Shown here one piece after another: positions 1 through 10,689 of a stretch of 64,000 nt of DNA; positions within the stretch are counted from its first letter, which is position 1; every line of letters begins with the position of its first letter. The notes under the pieces were generated by a model, which did not search any database, had not been told where the DNA came from, and saw only the letters and a program-made list of their open reading frames with translations. The DNA is from Diogma glabrata (lineage: Eukaryota; Arthropoda; Insecta; Diptera; Cylindrotomidae): NCBI GenBank assembly GCA_963693315.1, contig OY856188.1:100938462-101002461 (forward strand), in the 5' to 3' direction. A program made the translations under genes and the position numbers.

Positions 1-1345
1 ATTTGATTGTATAAATCATAATAAACTGTGCCGGAAACTATCCCTACTTTTCAATTTTTCTCCAACTGCCTGTAAACTAATTTATTCATGTCTCTCAAAT
101 AGATCCCAAATTGTCGAGGCCGCTGGGATACATTCTGACCGTAAGCCCCTCACGTGTAGAGTACCACAGGGCTCTGTTCTTGGGCCACTGTTGTTCTCAT
201 TATTCATCAACGATATTGGAGCATGCATCAAATTCTGTAAGTTCCATCTGTATGCAGATGATTTACAGATCTACATCTGTGACGCTACCCCCAATAAACT
301 AATTTGCATTGATAGATTAAACGAGGATCTACAGAATATTTTAAATTGGTCTCTAGAAAATGACTTATGGCTGAACGTAAAGAAAACACAAGCTATTATC
401 ATATACAAAAGCAAGCTTGTTTATACCAGCTTCCCAAGTGTAACCCTAAACTATGAAACCGTTAACTATTCTGAAACAGTAAGAAATCTAGGTCTACTTA
501 TGGATCAAACGCTCTCATGGGACGAGCATGTGAATAGCGTGTGTAGTCGTGTACATGGCATCCTGCGAGCTCTGTGGAGTTTGACAAGTTTTGCTGACTC
601 TCTACTTAAACATAGATTGTTCATGGCATTCATATTGCCGCACTTTACCTACTGTGATGTAGTTTTATTTGGGATGCTGGAGAACTGCAGGCATAAACTT
701 TTCATGCTGTTTAATACATGTGTTTGATATATTTATGGGTTACGTAAATTCGACCACATTTCTAGGTTTAGGAACTCGCTGTTAGGATGTAGCATTAATA
801 AATACCTGGAGTTCCGTTGTTGCTTATATGTTCACAGCATTTTACGAAATCAAGCTCCAGCTTATCTATTTAATAAATTGCAGCTATCGCAATCGGAGAG
901 AACGAACAATTTAATTTCACCAATCAACAGATACAATATTCTTAACTCGTCCTTTTTTGTTCTTGGAGTGAGCAAGTATAATGAATTACCAAGTCATATT
1001 AAATTAAGTGGTTCCACAAATTCATTTAAAAAACAATATAAAAGACACTATCTTTTTGAAAATCGTTTGAATGAATCAAATGATCTTTTTATTTCAATTT
1101 TCAATTTTTATAGTCGTTTTTGTGATATTTAATTTGATTCTTATTTGTTTTATTATAATATTTTATATAACTACTATAATTATTATAATTGGTATCTAAT
1201 GTAATATTTTTAGTATATATGTAGCATAATTTTTTAGCATACTCTAAATTTATACTTGTAACGTCTTTGTTAACGTAAGTTGGATGTTTTATAACTATAA
1301 TGATACATAAGCCTCGGCTTAATTACAGTAATAATAATAATAATA
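1..1345 (+). mobile_element. LINE family B, 3' half (decayed non-LTR retrotransposon)
   Basis: This is the 3' part of a non-LTR retrotransposon reverse transcriptase; its 5' part lies outside the window. Visible RT landmarks are a GPLLFSLFINDI-like stretch near 180-220 and the catalytic YADD box at about 250-262. The thumb and C-terminal region follow, reaching about 1132. The frame breaks at about 726 (stop after NTCV) and again before 878, so it is a pseudo-ORF. The 3' end is a (TAA)n run at 1329-1345, a simple-repeat tail as in I-like LINEs. The C-terminal half resembles that of the element at 44960-47474 (YIYGLRK, NSLLGCS against YIYSLRK, NSILGCS), so the two belong to one family. The clade (I/Jockey superfamily) is inferred. 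Confidence 0.85.
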
Positions 1346-1718
1346 ATATTTTTTAAATACTAAATACTATTAAAATTTAAAATATTTCTATAAATTATGT
1401 ACATGCGTATATCATTGACTTCAAGATGGCTAACAAGTCTTTTCTTTACAATATGCTCAAGTACTGATTCATAAATAGGTAGAATATTAATTCCCTACAG
1501 ATCTGCCGTTGTTTTAGGACAAAGCAGCTTAGGAATTGGTATTACCGTTGGTTAGTTCGATCCTTTATTGGAACCTTCCCTCCTCAGTATGATTATCACA
1601 GAACTGGATTCAGAATGATACTCATTTCAGGGTCACAGTAAAGAACCGTCTTATATCTAAACTAAGATTCTAAAATAAAGAAATTTTTGATCTAAGGCTT
1701 GTTGTTTTTTTTGTTGGT
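1346..1718. other. Intergenic stretch, nothing recognised
   Basis: AT-rich sequence between the LINE tail and the target-site duplication of the gypsy element. I see no ORF, repeat or RNA gene. Confidence 0.5.
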
Positions 1719-1723
1719 AACTT

Positions 1724-1747
1724 TGTAATATTCCTTAATAATATTTA
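1724..1747 (-). repeat. Gypsy 3' LTR, outer fragment
   Basis: These 24 bp match the first 24 bp of the intact LTR at 5456. The match stops where the tyrosine-recombinase element starts, and the LTR resumes near 3588. Confidence 0.9.
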
Positions 1748-1817
1748 TGCTTCACATGCATATAATGTTATTATAAAGTCTTGGATACGCGATATATAAA
1801 CGCATCCATAAAAACCG

Positions 1818-1856
1818 GGGCGTTATGAGAGGGCATTATGAATTCATAACGCCCGC
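1818..1856. repeat. Palindrome with 11-bp arms GGGCGTTATGA / TCATAACGCCC
   Basis: A perfect inverted repeat with a short spacer lies just inside the left end of the tyrosine-recombinase element. It may be a recombinase-binding or hairpin end structure (inference). Confidence 0.75.
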
Positions 1857-2158
1857 TCTTAATACACTAAAATAATATTTTAAACTTCAAAATGTTTATC
1901 CTCATGGCATACTAGACAGTTTGTTTTTGTCGTAAATTGTATTTTTGCTTTTAATTTAAAAAGTTTTAAAAAATGTTTATTAATTAATAATTTTTATTCA
2001 AATTAAATCAAAATTTTCAATACAGAATGTTACTTTTCGAAGTAAAAATGGCAATTTTCAAACTTGCCAGAAAAATCAACAGATTTACTGGAAAGATTGT
2101 CGGATACAGTTATCATTTTATTTGATATGGGGTAGGTTGATGATGTTGATGGTTGTTC

Positions 2159-3192
2159 TTAAACATTCGAGATGATTTCAAAACTAGAAATAGCACTTGT
2201 TTCTCCTTCAGATGAACCTACAGCACTTGCAATCATGTTGGAAATTCTATTTTTCGAAGTGATGCTTTCTTCTATGTAGCCTTGTGCTACAGTGTCACTC
2301 TTCCATTTGCCGTGCAATTTAAGAGTTTCGAAAGACGCACCCCCCTCAATTAAGAGAGTAGACGAAGTGCGTCTGTGCATGACCAGTAAACTGGTGAGGG
2401 TTTTCTAGTTTTAAGAACTTAGCAATAGTGTTTGGAACACTGCCTATCGTATTTTTTCCAACTGGTTGCATTGTACACTTTCTGTTTCTATATGTAAGAA
2501 AAAAACGTGTCCCATTTGTTTTATTTGGCCTTAAATTCATATATTGTCGGACTATTTTCAGAGCACCCATTTCTTCTTCATCTATGATTGTAAAGCCTTT
2601 TGACGTACCTGGTTTAGTTTCTGGCACTTTTACAATCAAAACGGAACCTTTATCAGTTACATCCTCAACTGACATTTTTACCATTTCGTCTCTTCTTAAG
2701 CCTCCAAAGACTCCCATAACCAAAACTACCTTATGCAACAGATAAACGTCATCCGGAGCATCTTTTATGAAAGCCATAACCTGATTGCCGGTTAAAACTT
2801 GAGATTTTTTTGGCGTATAACCTCTTGATTTTGTTTTTAAAATCGAAAGCAATTGGTTATATTTTGAAATATCAATTTTTTCGTAAACTGTAAGGGTAGA
2901 TTTTAAAATGGAGTATTTGGTCCACAGTGAATTCGGGGTATACTTTTCAGACTAAATGAAAAATTGAATTAATAAATTTACTTATTAAAATGTATAAACA
3001 AATTAGAATTACCAATTCTTGAAAGTATGCTAACAACACATTTTCATTCACTGCCTGTACTTTATTTCTTGATTTCCATGAACGAAAAATCCCGTAATCT
3101 TTATCATATTGTTGTTTGGATTTAATTGGCAATAAAGATTCCGTTGCTTTTTGAGCATTTTGCTTAATAAACTCTGGCAATTGCAAATCCAT
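2159..3192 (-). pseudogene. Tyrosine recombinase (integrase), two exons, frameshifted
   Basis: This would be a site-specific DNA recombinase of the phage-integrase/Crypton fold. Exon 1 is 3013-3192, starting at MDLQLPEF, and holds an N-terminal core-binding domain. The intron is 2952-3012 (61 bp, GTAATT...TTTAG). Exon 2 is 2159-2951. The catalytic domain shows the first arginine in GLRRDEM, then RRTSSTLL with its upstream histidine, then HGKWKS and the nucleophile tyrosine in QGYIEES. The H-x-x-R motif is split at about 2372-2380 by an inferred 2-nt deletion: one frame ends QFTGHAQT, the other reads HRRTSS. About 324 codons in all. It is the only gene of the surrounding element. The intron suggests expression in a eukaryotic nucleus. 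Family level is confident; Crypton subclass is not. Confidence 0.8.
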
Positions 3193-3463
3193 TATTGTTA
3201 AGGACTAATTCAGAGTTCTGATGAATAATTATTTGAAACTTCAAACTGTTTTTTCTCATGGCAAACTACGCTACAAAATTTGGGAGAATTTGTTTATAGC
3301 AACGCACAAACAACAAATAATTAATTTAAACTTCAAAATATTTATTTTCTTGGCATACTGGGATACATTTGTATTTTTTTGCATAGCAATATAGACTAAC
3401 AAATTAAATTCTTTCTTAGTTTTTAGCTTATTAAGTGAAGCATAAAATCTTGTATGCACCACT

Positions 3464-3567
3464 GGCGTTATTAGGTCTTACGCCCATCAAGCGACATCCA
3501 TCTCTCGGGCCAAAGGCCCTCGGGCTAGATAACGTCGCTTTCCGGGCGTAATAACCTATATAACGCC
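3464..3567. repeat. Roughly 100-bp imperfect hairpin at the right end of the recombinase element
   Basis: The outer arms are GGCGTTATTAGGT..TACGCCC and its near reverse complement GGGCGTAATAACC..AACGCC. Inner paired blocks AGCGAC/GTCGCT and GGGCC-AAA-GGCCC sit at the centre. It is GC-rich in an AT-rich setting and shares the GGGCGTTA core with the left-end palindrome. Confidence 0.75.
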
Positions 3568-3587
3568 CTTGGTACATAAATAGCTAT

Positions 3588-3739
3588 TAAATCTATCTTT
3601 GTATTTCTTCGGTTTCTAATTATTTATTTTCAATCTATTTAATTAATATTCTATTTAAACAAAACTCCATTTTGTTAATGATTATCAAAAGCCACTACGT
3701 TAATTTAATTTCTATTACAAACTACTTCATTCTATTACA
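3588..3739 (-). repeat. Gypsy 3' LTR, inner fragment
   Basis: It matches 5479-5629 with one visible difference (CCATTTTG against CCATATTG) and ends in ATTACA. It completes the LTR that begins at 1724. Confidence 0.9.
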
Positions 3740-3799
3740 ACCCTTCTCTTAGAAGGATTCCTTTTATGAAAGTGGAACCTTTTATGAATCCATAACATA

Positions 3800-5456
3800 A
3801 CTGTTTAAATAAGAAGGAATATTGACAATCCTTCCTGCTCTCGTTACATAGCTATTCTGTTGATGTACTGTATTACTATTACTACAATTACCATTGCTAT
3901 CACTTTGGCCATCCTTGTCTACATTGCTATCATAATTATTATTAGCACATATTATAATCATTGTCATTACTATTCATATTATTAAAGTTAATATTATTAT
4001 TATTATAAAGTTCATCATCGTCCTTAATTGTTTCCTTGAACTTAATACGGGATTTGTTTATAAATCTTCTATTTCTTCTGATTTCTTTTTCATCTTCTTT
4101 TTTTATAATAAAATATCAGTCAGACGTTCTATTTAAAACTTTTCCAGGTTGCCATTCTCTATCTTTCCTTATCATCACATCATCTCCTTCCTCCAGTAAT
4201 TATAAAGGTTTAGATTTAGAATCATAATAAAACTTTTGTTTGTCTCTTATTTGTTTTATAATGCTACAAACTAACTCAGGATCTATAGTTCTTTGCTTTA
4301 ATAATTCCAAATTAATTGGAATTTTAGTCTTTAGCGTTCTTCCCATTAATAATTGGGATGGAGAGTAACCAATGGAAGTCAGAGGTGTATTAAGATACTC
4401 CAATAAACTTGCAAAAATGTCATCCAATTTGTTTTCTTCATACTTCTTTTTAAGTATTCTCTTTGCGATACATACGGCTTTCTCAGCTAGCCCATTAGAT
4501 TGAGGATATCTGGGATTTAAATTAATTAAATTAAAATTCCATTCTCCAGAAAACATTTTAAGCTTTGCACTATTGAAAGGATTATTATCTGATAAAACAT
4601 AGTCTGGTACACCCAATCTAGAAAAAATAATTGTCATTACCATTATTACACTCTCGATGCTCTTGTCTTTTAATAATTCAATCTCAATCCAATGAGAATA
4701 AGAATCCACAATAACTAAATATATTTTATTTAAGAATTCACAAATGTCCATCGATATTCTTTCCCACGGTCGAGTAGGAATTGGATAACTCATCAATGGC
4801 TCTTTTTGATTTTCACATCCAAACTTTTGACATATCTCACACTGGGAGACCAAATTTTCTATATCTCTGTTCAAATTTGGCCAATAAAACAACTGTCGGG
4901 CTCTCATTTTACACTTCTCCATTCCCATATGAGCTTCATGTACAAGATTTAACATATGTTTTCTCAATACTGCAGGAATAATTATTTTATTGTTAACAAA
5001 TAGCAATTCATCTTCTTCATATATATTGTTTCTAAACTTATAATAATGTTTCAATTCTAAATCTTTTTCTCTTAATAATCTTTTCTGTAGTTCTTTATCA
5101 GACAACCCCAAAATTAATCTGTCCCTTATCATATTTTCTTTATATTCCTTAGTACAACCAGCACATTTAAAATTACATAAGTCTGCTTGTTTTTTAAGTT
5201 CCACAAGAAAATTTTCAATTGCTTGATCAGTTTTTTGAGCTATATTGTTAAATTTAAATGATTCTATAATGCCTTCATCCCCCAGTAAGTTTAACAATAT
5301 TGCAATTTTTGTTTTATCGTCTTTCTTATTTTTTCCAAATGCTATCAAATAAATATCAAATTTTTGTTTCCATCTTAACCAATTTTCAGCAGCATTTTCA
5401 AAATTCATTAAACTGGGAACATTTACTTCATTCATTGTAGTTACACCTGACACCAT
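3800..5456 (-). CDS. Gag-integrase fusion polyprotein of the gypsy element
   Basis: The open frame 4200-5456 (418 codons) starts at the LTR edge, so the start ATG overlaps the LTR terminus. Residues 1 to about 125 are a retrotransposon Gag N-terminus (NWLRWKQKFDIYL, then DRLILGLSD). At about residue 130 it jumps in frame to integrase. The HHCC zinc-binding module reads HEAHMG...CEICQKF. The catalytic core shows SMDICEF (D), LSDNNPF (D) and NGLAEKAV (E). The ORF stops at 4200, but the same frame continues to about 3800 with a C-terminal GDDVMIRKDREWQPGK segment, so that stop truncates it. The missing protease-RT-RNase H block marks an internal-deletion derivative. No CCHC knuckle was seen. Confidence 0.85.
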
Positions 5457-5629
5457 GTAATATTCCTTAATAATATTTAAATCTATCTTTGTATTTCTTC
5501 GGTTTCTAATTATTTATTTTCAATCTATTTAATTAATATTCTATTTAAACAAAACTCCATATTGTTAATGATTATCAAAAGCCACTACGTTAATTTAATT
5601 TCTATTACAAACTACTTCATTCTATTACA
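5456..5629 (-). repeat. Gypsy 5' LTR, intact
   Basis: A 174-bp repeat with TG...CA ends and 6-bp inverted termini TGTAAT/ATTACA, followed by the AACTT target duplication. It serves as the reference for the interrupted LTR. Confidence 0.9.
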
Positions 5630-5634
5630 AACTT

Positions 5635-6002
5635 CCAATAAAACCAATAACTGTAACGATAATATTAAAGTATTAAAAAATTAATTATGAAATCGAATTC
5701 ATAAAATTTAATGTAATTCATTGAACTAACATTCATTATTGTTTTTTTTTTAAATAAAATGTGTTTAAATCATGTGATGCACTGTCTTCCTCAATGATTA
5801 AAGCACAGATATAGATTTAAAAAAAGAAAAGACTTGTATGCCAATAGCAGAGACTGGAGTACGCAAGCAAAAAAACGATCAAAAATAAATTACAAATCAA
5901 CAAAAACTGAATGCGCAAAAAATTAAAAAAGTCGGTAAACTGCCAGTATAAATCGCGAACGTAGAAGAACAAACTGTCAAAAATAATTTCAATCTGACCT
6001 CA
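5635..6002. other. Intergenic stretch, nothing recognised
   Basis: AT-rich sequence without an ORF or repeat that I can identify. Confidence 0.5.
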
Positions 6003-8035
6003 GGGGTTTAGATTTAGATACGGAACTTGGCGAACCCGAGGTACCTGAGCTTTAGTGGGCTCCAGCCTGCTATTGCAAACCGTAAACCTGTTGTCATGTC
6101 TAGCGGGAACGGAGACATTGATTTAGCCGCCTGGGTCGCGGGAAGGTGCTCCCTTATTAGCACCTCCAACACTCAGGTAGGGTCAAACCATAAAAGTGCC
6201 AAACCTCTGGGCACCTGTCGCCCCCAGTTGTACATAGACTTCTAACAGGCATAGTCGAAGGCCTGTTGGTGACCTCTGTTGCGCCTTAACTCTTGGGAAC
6301 AAGTAACAACATAGAAAAATATTTAACGTTTTAAATTTTTTAAAAATTTGGCTTTCACCTGTTTTATTATTATTTCTTACATCCTATCATGAAATATTGG
6401 CATATGTCATATTTTATTATATGATGAAATTTATTGTTTAGTTACCCATTTTTAAAACAAATTATATTTTGAACAAATGACTATTACATTTGATAAAAAA
6501 TTTAAAATACACACTCAAAATACTTGTGGATTGAATGTCAACCGTAACGCCGTGCAACACCATCTCGAGCACGACAAACCGCACATTCTTTTTCCTACAG
6601 AAACAAAAGTTTCTGAAATTAATCCGTGTGACGTAACACTAGGTCCCAAATATAGGCTAGAATCTGCTTTTAAACTTCATCAAGGTGTATGTGCATACAT
6701 TCATGAGAATGTTGCATATAAACGCTTTCCAAATTTTGAACTACATGGTGATGGTTACAATACAACACAGTAGTATTAAAGCTTTGTCTACTTGAAATTT
6801 TTTTTTTAATAATAGTTTTATACCGGTCCCCAAACAAACATAATCCCAATTTTTTTAATCTCTTGACTAATATTGTGGACAAAATTAGAGCACAATCTCA
6901 AAATTGTGCGGTTATCGTTACCGGTGACTTCAACGTCCACAACAAATCGTAGTTAGAATTTTCCAAAACGACCCACAACGACAACAATGGAAGGCAGGCA
7001 GGCAGAAATATTTGCCGCATCGCACGACCTGACGCAGATTGTAAAAATCCCAACTCTCACTTCTCGTAATGGCGATAGTAAAAGTTTTCTCCTAGACGTG
7101 TACTTGACATCCATGTCAGATATTACGAGGGTCGATGTCGATAAGTGTAGTATTGGAAATTCTGACCATTATCCAATCACATCAGTTATCAAAACTGATT
7201 TACTAAAAACTAGAGTTCCAAAACCCCGTAAAATATTTCACTTTTCAAAAATGGACGCCAATGGTCTCCGAAGGTTTTTTCAAGGCTTCCCTGTTGATCG
7301 TCATTGTTTTTATACTGACGATGTAAATTTTTCTCCTCAAAACTTTACTGAAACTATTGAACTATGCAGCACATCTTTGGAATAGCATACTGGCGAAACG
7401 TACGATATCGCATTAGACATCTCCAAAACTTTTGATTGAATCTTGCATGCCAACTTGATCAACAAGTTCGTTGCTTACGGTTTTTATCCCGCAGTCGTGA
7501 ATTTGATTCAAAATTTTCTATCTAACCGATACATCTCGGTATCTATAGATGGTTTTTCTTCTGAGTCTAAATTAATCAACGCTGGTGCAACCCAAGGATC
7601 AGTTTTATCTCCCACTTTATTTTTAATTGTAACCCAATACTTAAATAGTTTTGCAGATGATAGTACACTGCACAAGCCATTCGTCTCCTTTCTTCAAAGG
7701 GTAAAATATATGAACGAATAAATCCCGCACGGAGAGATCGTGCCATAAGTGTAAACGAAGACCCAGAAAAAGTCGCCGATTGAGGTGACAAAAATTTGGT
7801 CAATTTTAATTCCACCAAAACGCGCTATTGGTTGTTCCTAGTAGATCAAAGTTCGAGTTTCCCAACGATATTTCAATTAATATGTGTGACGACCAAATAG
7901 ACAAATGTGAAAGCATTGGTTTATTCATTATTGGGAGTCACAATTTCCAATAACTTACTTTGGAACGATCATATAATGGCCATGACAAAGAGCACGTCAA
8001 GAAACTTGGCCTCATCAATAGATGTAAAATTTTGT
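6003..8035 (+). mobile_element. LINE family A, 5' region through RT, internally deleted
   Basis: A GC-richer leader (6003-6310) and a 5' region precede the ORF that starts at 6477. Residues KIHTQNTCGLNVNR and LFPTETKV are the start of an AP-type endonuclease domain. More endonuclease follows with breaks (VTGDFNVHN near 6915; SDHYPITSV near 7165). After about 7385 the sequence jumps to the reverse transcriptase (LINKFVAYGFYP, FLSNRYISVSIDG, QGSVLSPTLF), so a large internal block is lost. The 'FADDSTLHK' catalytic box is at about 7652-7677. It ends abruptly at 8035, joined to a family D LINE tail. The RT is closely similar to the copy at 49440-51187. Confidence 0.85.
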
Positions 8036-8256
8036 ACTAAATGAGTAGAATGGACCAGGAAATTGTTGACAAGTGTCCCACATGTGAGGGCACACCACAT
8101 GATGCTAACCACCTTTTCAATTGTCCAGAGAAATCAACCGACCTGACGAAGGAAGTTCTGTGGTACCGCCCAAGGGCAGTAGCAGAAATCCTGAATCTGG
8201 ACTTGGAGCCGAAAGAATAGCACCACATCTCGTCGCTACAACAACAATAACAACAA
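8036..8256 (+). mobile_element. LINE family D, 3' end fragment
   Basis: The extreme C-terminus of an RT-bearing ORF reads SRMDQEIVDKCPTCEG, DANHLFNC, then ends LDLEPKE-stop at about 8219. A short 3' UTR (CACCACATCTCGTCGCTAC) and a (CAA)n tail follow to about 8256. It is nearly the same as the tail of the minus-strand element at 18015-19464. It abuts the truncated family A element without spacer, either a 5'-truncated insertion or a chimeric retrotranscript. Confidence 0.8.
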
Positions 8257-8439
8257 CTAATGATACATGGCAGTTGGGGGAGGATATCTGGGTATCATTT
8301 GTTTCTGGAAATTCGGTCACCCAGTCAACCGTATTTCCAGACAGGCTTTGTGGAATTGCAACTCACACAATTTGGTTTAATAACATTATCTTTTACAGAT
8401 ACATAACAGAAAATGTGAACTAGGGGAATCTCGCAATCT

Positions 8440-9770
8440 TCTTAAGTAAGACCTATATCTCTGCAGTTCGGGCAAATTATGAAATTCTTGGAAGTTTCTC
8501 TGGTATTGGCAAGAAGACTTTTGCTATTTAAAACATTGGGTGAAGCAGTTAATTTGCGTGAAGTGATTAAGTCACGATTTAGAGCTTGCTTATCGTTCCT
8601 GAATCCATCTCCAGCGTCAATAGAATACTTATGTTCTGGTATCACAGGCAATGTCAATGACGGAATACTGGAGCTAACTGCTGTATAGACCCTTGGTTGT
8701 GCAAGGAACTTTCAGGACCATAGCCATTCCGAGTTCAGATTTGCTCTAAACTAACCCACAAGGCCACTAACTGATCAATGGAGCTAATTTTTTTCGCTTA
8801 TTTGCAAATCGACTTGAAGTTCAGGACGAATATTTTTCTTTAAATTTCTCAATAGCTCGTCTTCAGCGATGGTTATTGCGATGGAGACGTCATAACGATT
8901 TTTAATAGCGCACTGTAAAAATCAGAAAAGGATTCTTTAGGCAAACGTTGCTTCCGACTATTCAGTTCTTGATGAATGTCATCTTCAATTAACTGCCTCT
9001 GGAATCTACGAATAAACTCTTACCGCAGTTGACCCCATGAAACTAATCCATTCCGTTCCAGAAAAAGCCAGTACCATTCACGTGCCGCAGGTCGTTCGAC
9101 TCGATACGAACCATCAAAAAATAGATTCCACTTGTATATATTTTTAGTTTAATGATTGGTTTCTCTAAAATCAGCTCCAGTAGTTTGTGACATCTGAGAT
9201 CATAAGTTGGTTCTTGCAGTCACAAAAATTGGATTTAGCGGTATGTTTTGGTGACTATGACCATGGCATATGAGTGGTTCCTGATCTGGTACGTATGTGA
9301 GTTGATGTTTTGAGGATAGTGGTTCCAAATTCTGGTTCCAGTTTGTGTCTCGTTTTTCATAAACGTAGTACCATATTTTCCCAAACGGTTGTGAATAAGC
9401 TGCGTTAATTGATCTAACTGATTATTTTGCTATAGCTAATACGCTTGACGATTTTATCGGCATAGCTAGCATCACAGGAATGGAAAAGTTACATTCCTGG
9501 GAGTCTGAAAGTTTAATCGAAATGGGCAATTGCTGACTCTTTGAACTTAATTGCAGTCGGAATAGCTGGGGTAGAGAACGTAGCTTTGTTCGAGTCATGT
9601 TTCGTTGGGTTTCCAAAGTTTGACTCTGTTTCGAAATCAGTATCGTCTTCCTTTGGAACATCAATTGAAATGTTCGACGCGGTTTTATTAAGATCTGATT
9701 TCCAGATTCACCAAACTCATTACAGTGCCACTTTGGAGACACGCACTCAACCCTACGATAGTTTCTTGTA
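8440..9770 (-). pseudogene. Decayed retrotransposon gag region
   Basis: The minus strand at about 8790-9140 reads as a broken Gag-like protein: REWYWLFLERNG, WGQLR, EFIRRFQRQLIEDD and LPKESFSDFYSA are separated by frameshifts and stops. At about 8442-8475 the minus strand shows CPNCRDIGLT-stop-EDC, the spacing of a CCHC zinc knuckle with the histidine changed to leucine. The upstream part (9422-9742) is polar and unassigned. This fits an old Ty3/gypsy-type gag; no RT or integrase is attached. Confidence 0.55.
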
Positions 9771-10689
9771 AGTCTGAAATGTCGTCCTTTACCGTTCGAG
9801 ACGCAGAAATTCTTCGAACTCGGCCTTATCTCCTAAGTGCTGAAACTTCAATTCGGTAACTACCGACTTAACGTGTTCATTGGTTTCATGGGTTTCTTTT
9901 TTGTAAACATTTGCAAAGTTTTTCTAGTTCGTCTAAAACATCACTTAAAACTATTATGTTGCAAAATAATTGGTGGTTAGTTCACACAAAAATTATAGAA
10001 TTGGCTTACTTTTTTTAAAAAAACAATAACAATATTTTGGAATTGGATCATTATTTTCTTGAACTTGGACCTCAAAATATTGCATCAACAACACAATTTC
10101 TCACGATACTTATATATTCGACCTTTATTAACTAACATTATTCTTTAGGCAAACATGGAGTAGAAACAAATATAAGATTTTAGATTTTCACGTTAAGTTT
10201 TTAAAATATTTGTTAAAGTAGATCTGAATTAAAAATGCTTGCATATTTTTTTTCCTGGTGCATAGTTTTAATCTCTGTGCGCTTATGATAGGAAATGTGC
10301 GCGCCACTTAGCGGGAACATAGTGTGAATGCTTTGCTAATTTTGAAAACTGGGGAAATCACTTCATCCTTGATTGCTTTGTAAATGTACAATGATAAACC
10401 TCACGTTTACATAGAATCCGAATTATTACGAAAAACGCCATAATATTTTATGGTAAATTCAGGATTATTCACATCACGTCATATGGTTCTAGTTTCACTT
10501 AAGAATTAACGATGGATTAATATGGTTACAAATACGTGCTAATTTGTCAAACTATGTATGTTGGTATACACTATACATTCTATCATCATTTACTAGCTGC
10601 TATTTTTAAGTTCATTTTTGGTCACACCGAAATGACAATTGACACATTTTTCATTGGAGCATTCCGAGAAGCTATGTTGTTTAGAATAC

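Larger units (their letters stand above)
1748..3587 (-). mobile_element. Tyrosine-recombinase transposon (Crypton-like), about 1.84 kb
   Basis: This segment interrupts the gypsy LTR, so its borders are known to within a few bases by comparison with the intact LTR at 5456-5629. The only duplicated target bases are a possible 'TTA' overlap. It carries a single gene, a spliced tyrosine recombinase. Near each edge it has GGGCGTTAT-type palindromes (1818-1854 and 3464-3567). It also has three similar copies of a roughly 40-bp block starting TTTAAACTTCAAA (1873, 3232, 3327). There are no long terminal inverted repeats and no LTRs. Insect Cryptons are the closest class I know with a tyrosine recombinase as sole gene; the assignment is inferred. 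Confidence 0.7.
1719..5634 (-). mobile_element. Non-autonomous Ty3/gypsy LTR element, nearly complete
   Basis: The element is bounded by a 5-bp direct repeat AACTT at 1719-1723 and 5630-5634. It runs on the minus strand. The 5' LTR is 5456-5629 (174 bp, TGTAAT...ATTACA ends). The 3' LTR is 1724-1747 plus 3588-3739, split by another mobile element. Over the shared 150 bp the LTRs differ at one visible base. A PBS-like TGG follows the 5' LTR directly, and a purine run (AAGAGAAGGG) precedes the 3' LTR at about 3740-3750. The internal region encodes only a Gag-integrase fusion; protease, reverse transcriptase and RNase H are absent. LTR identity suggests a young insertion; mobilisation would have needed an autonomous partner. 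Confidence 0.9.

Noticed and set aside
2428..2745. Plus-strand ORF of 105 aa
   Set aside because: Shadow of the tyrosine recombinase on the opposite strand.
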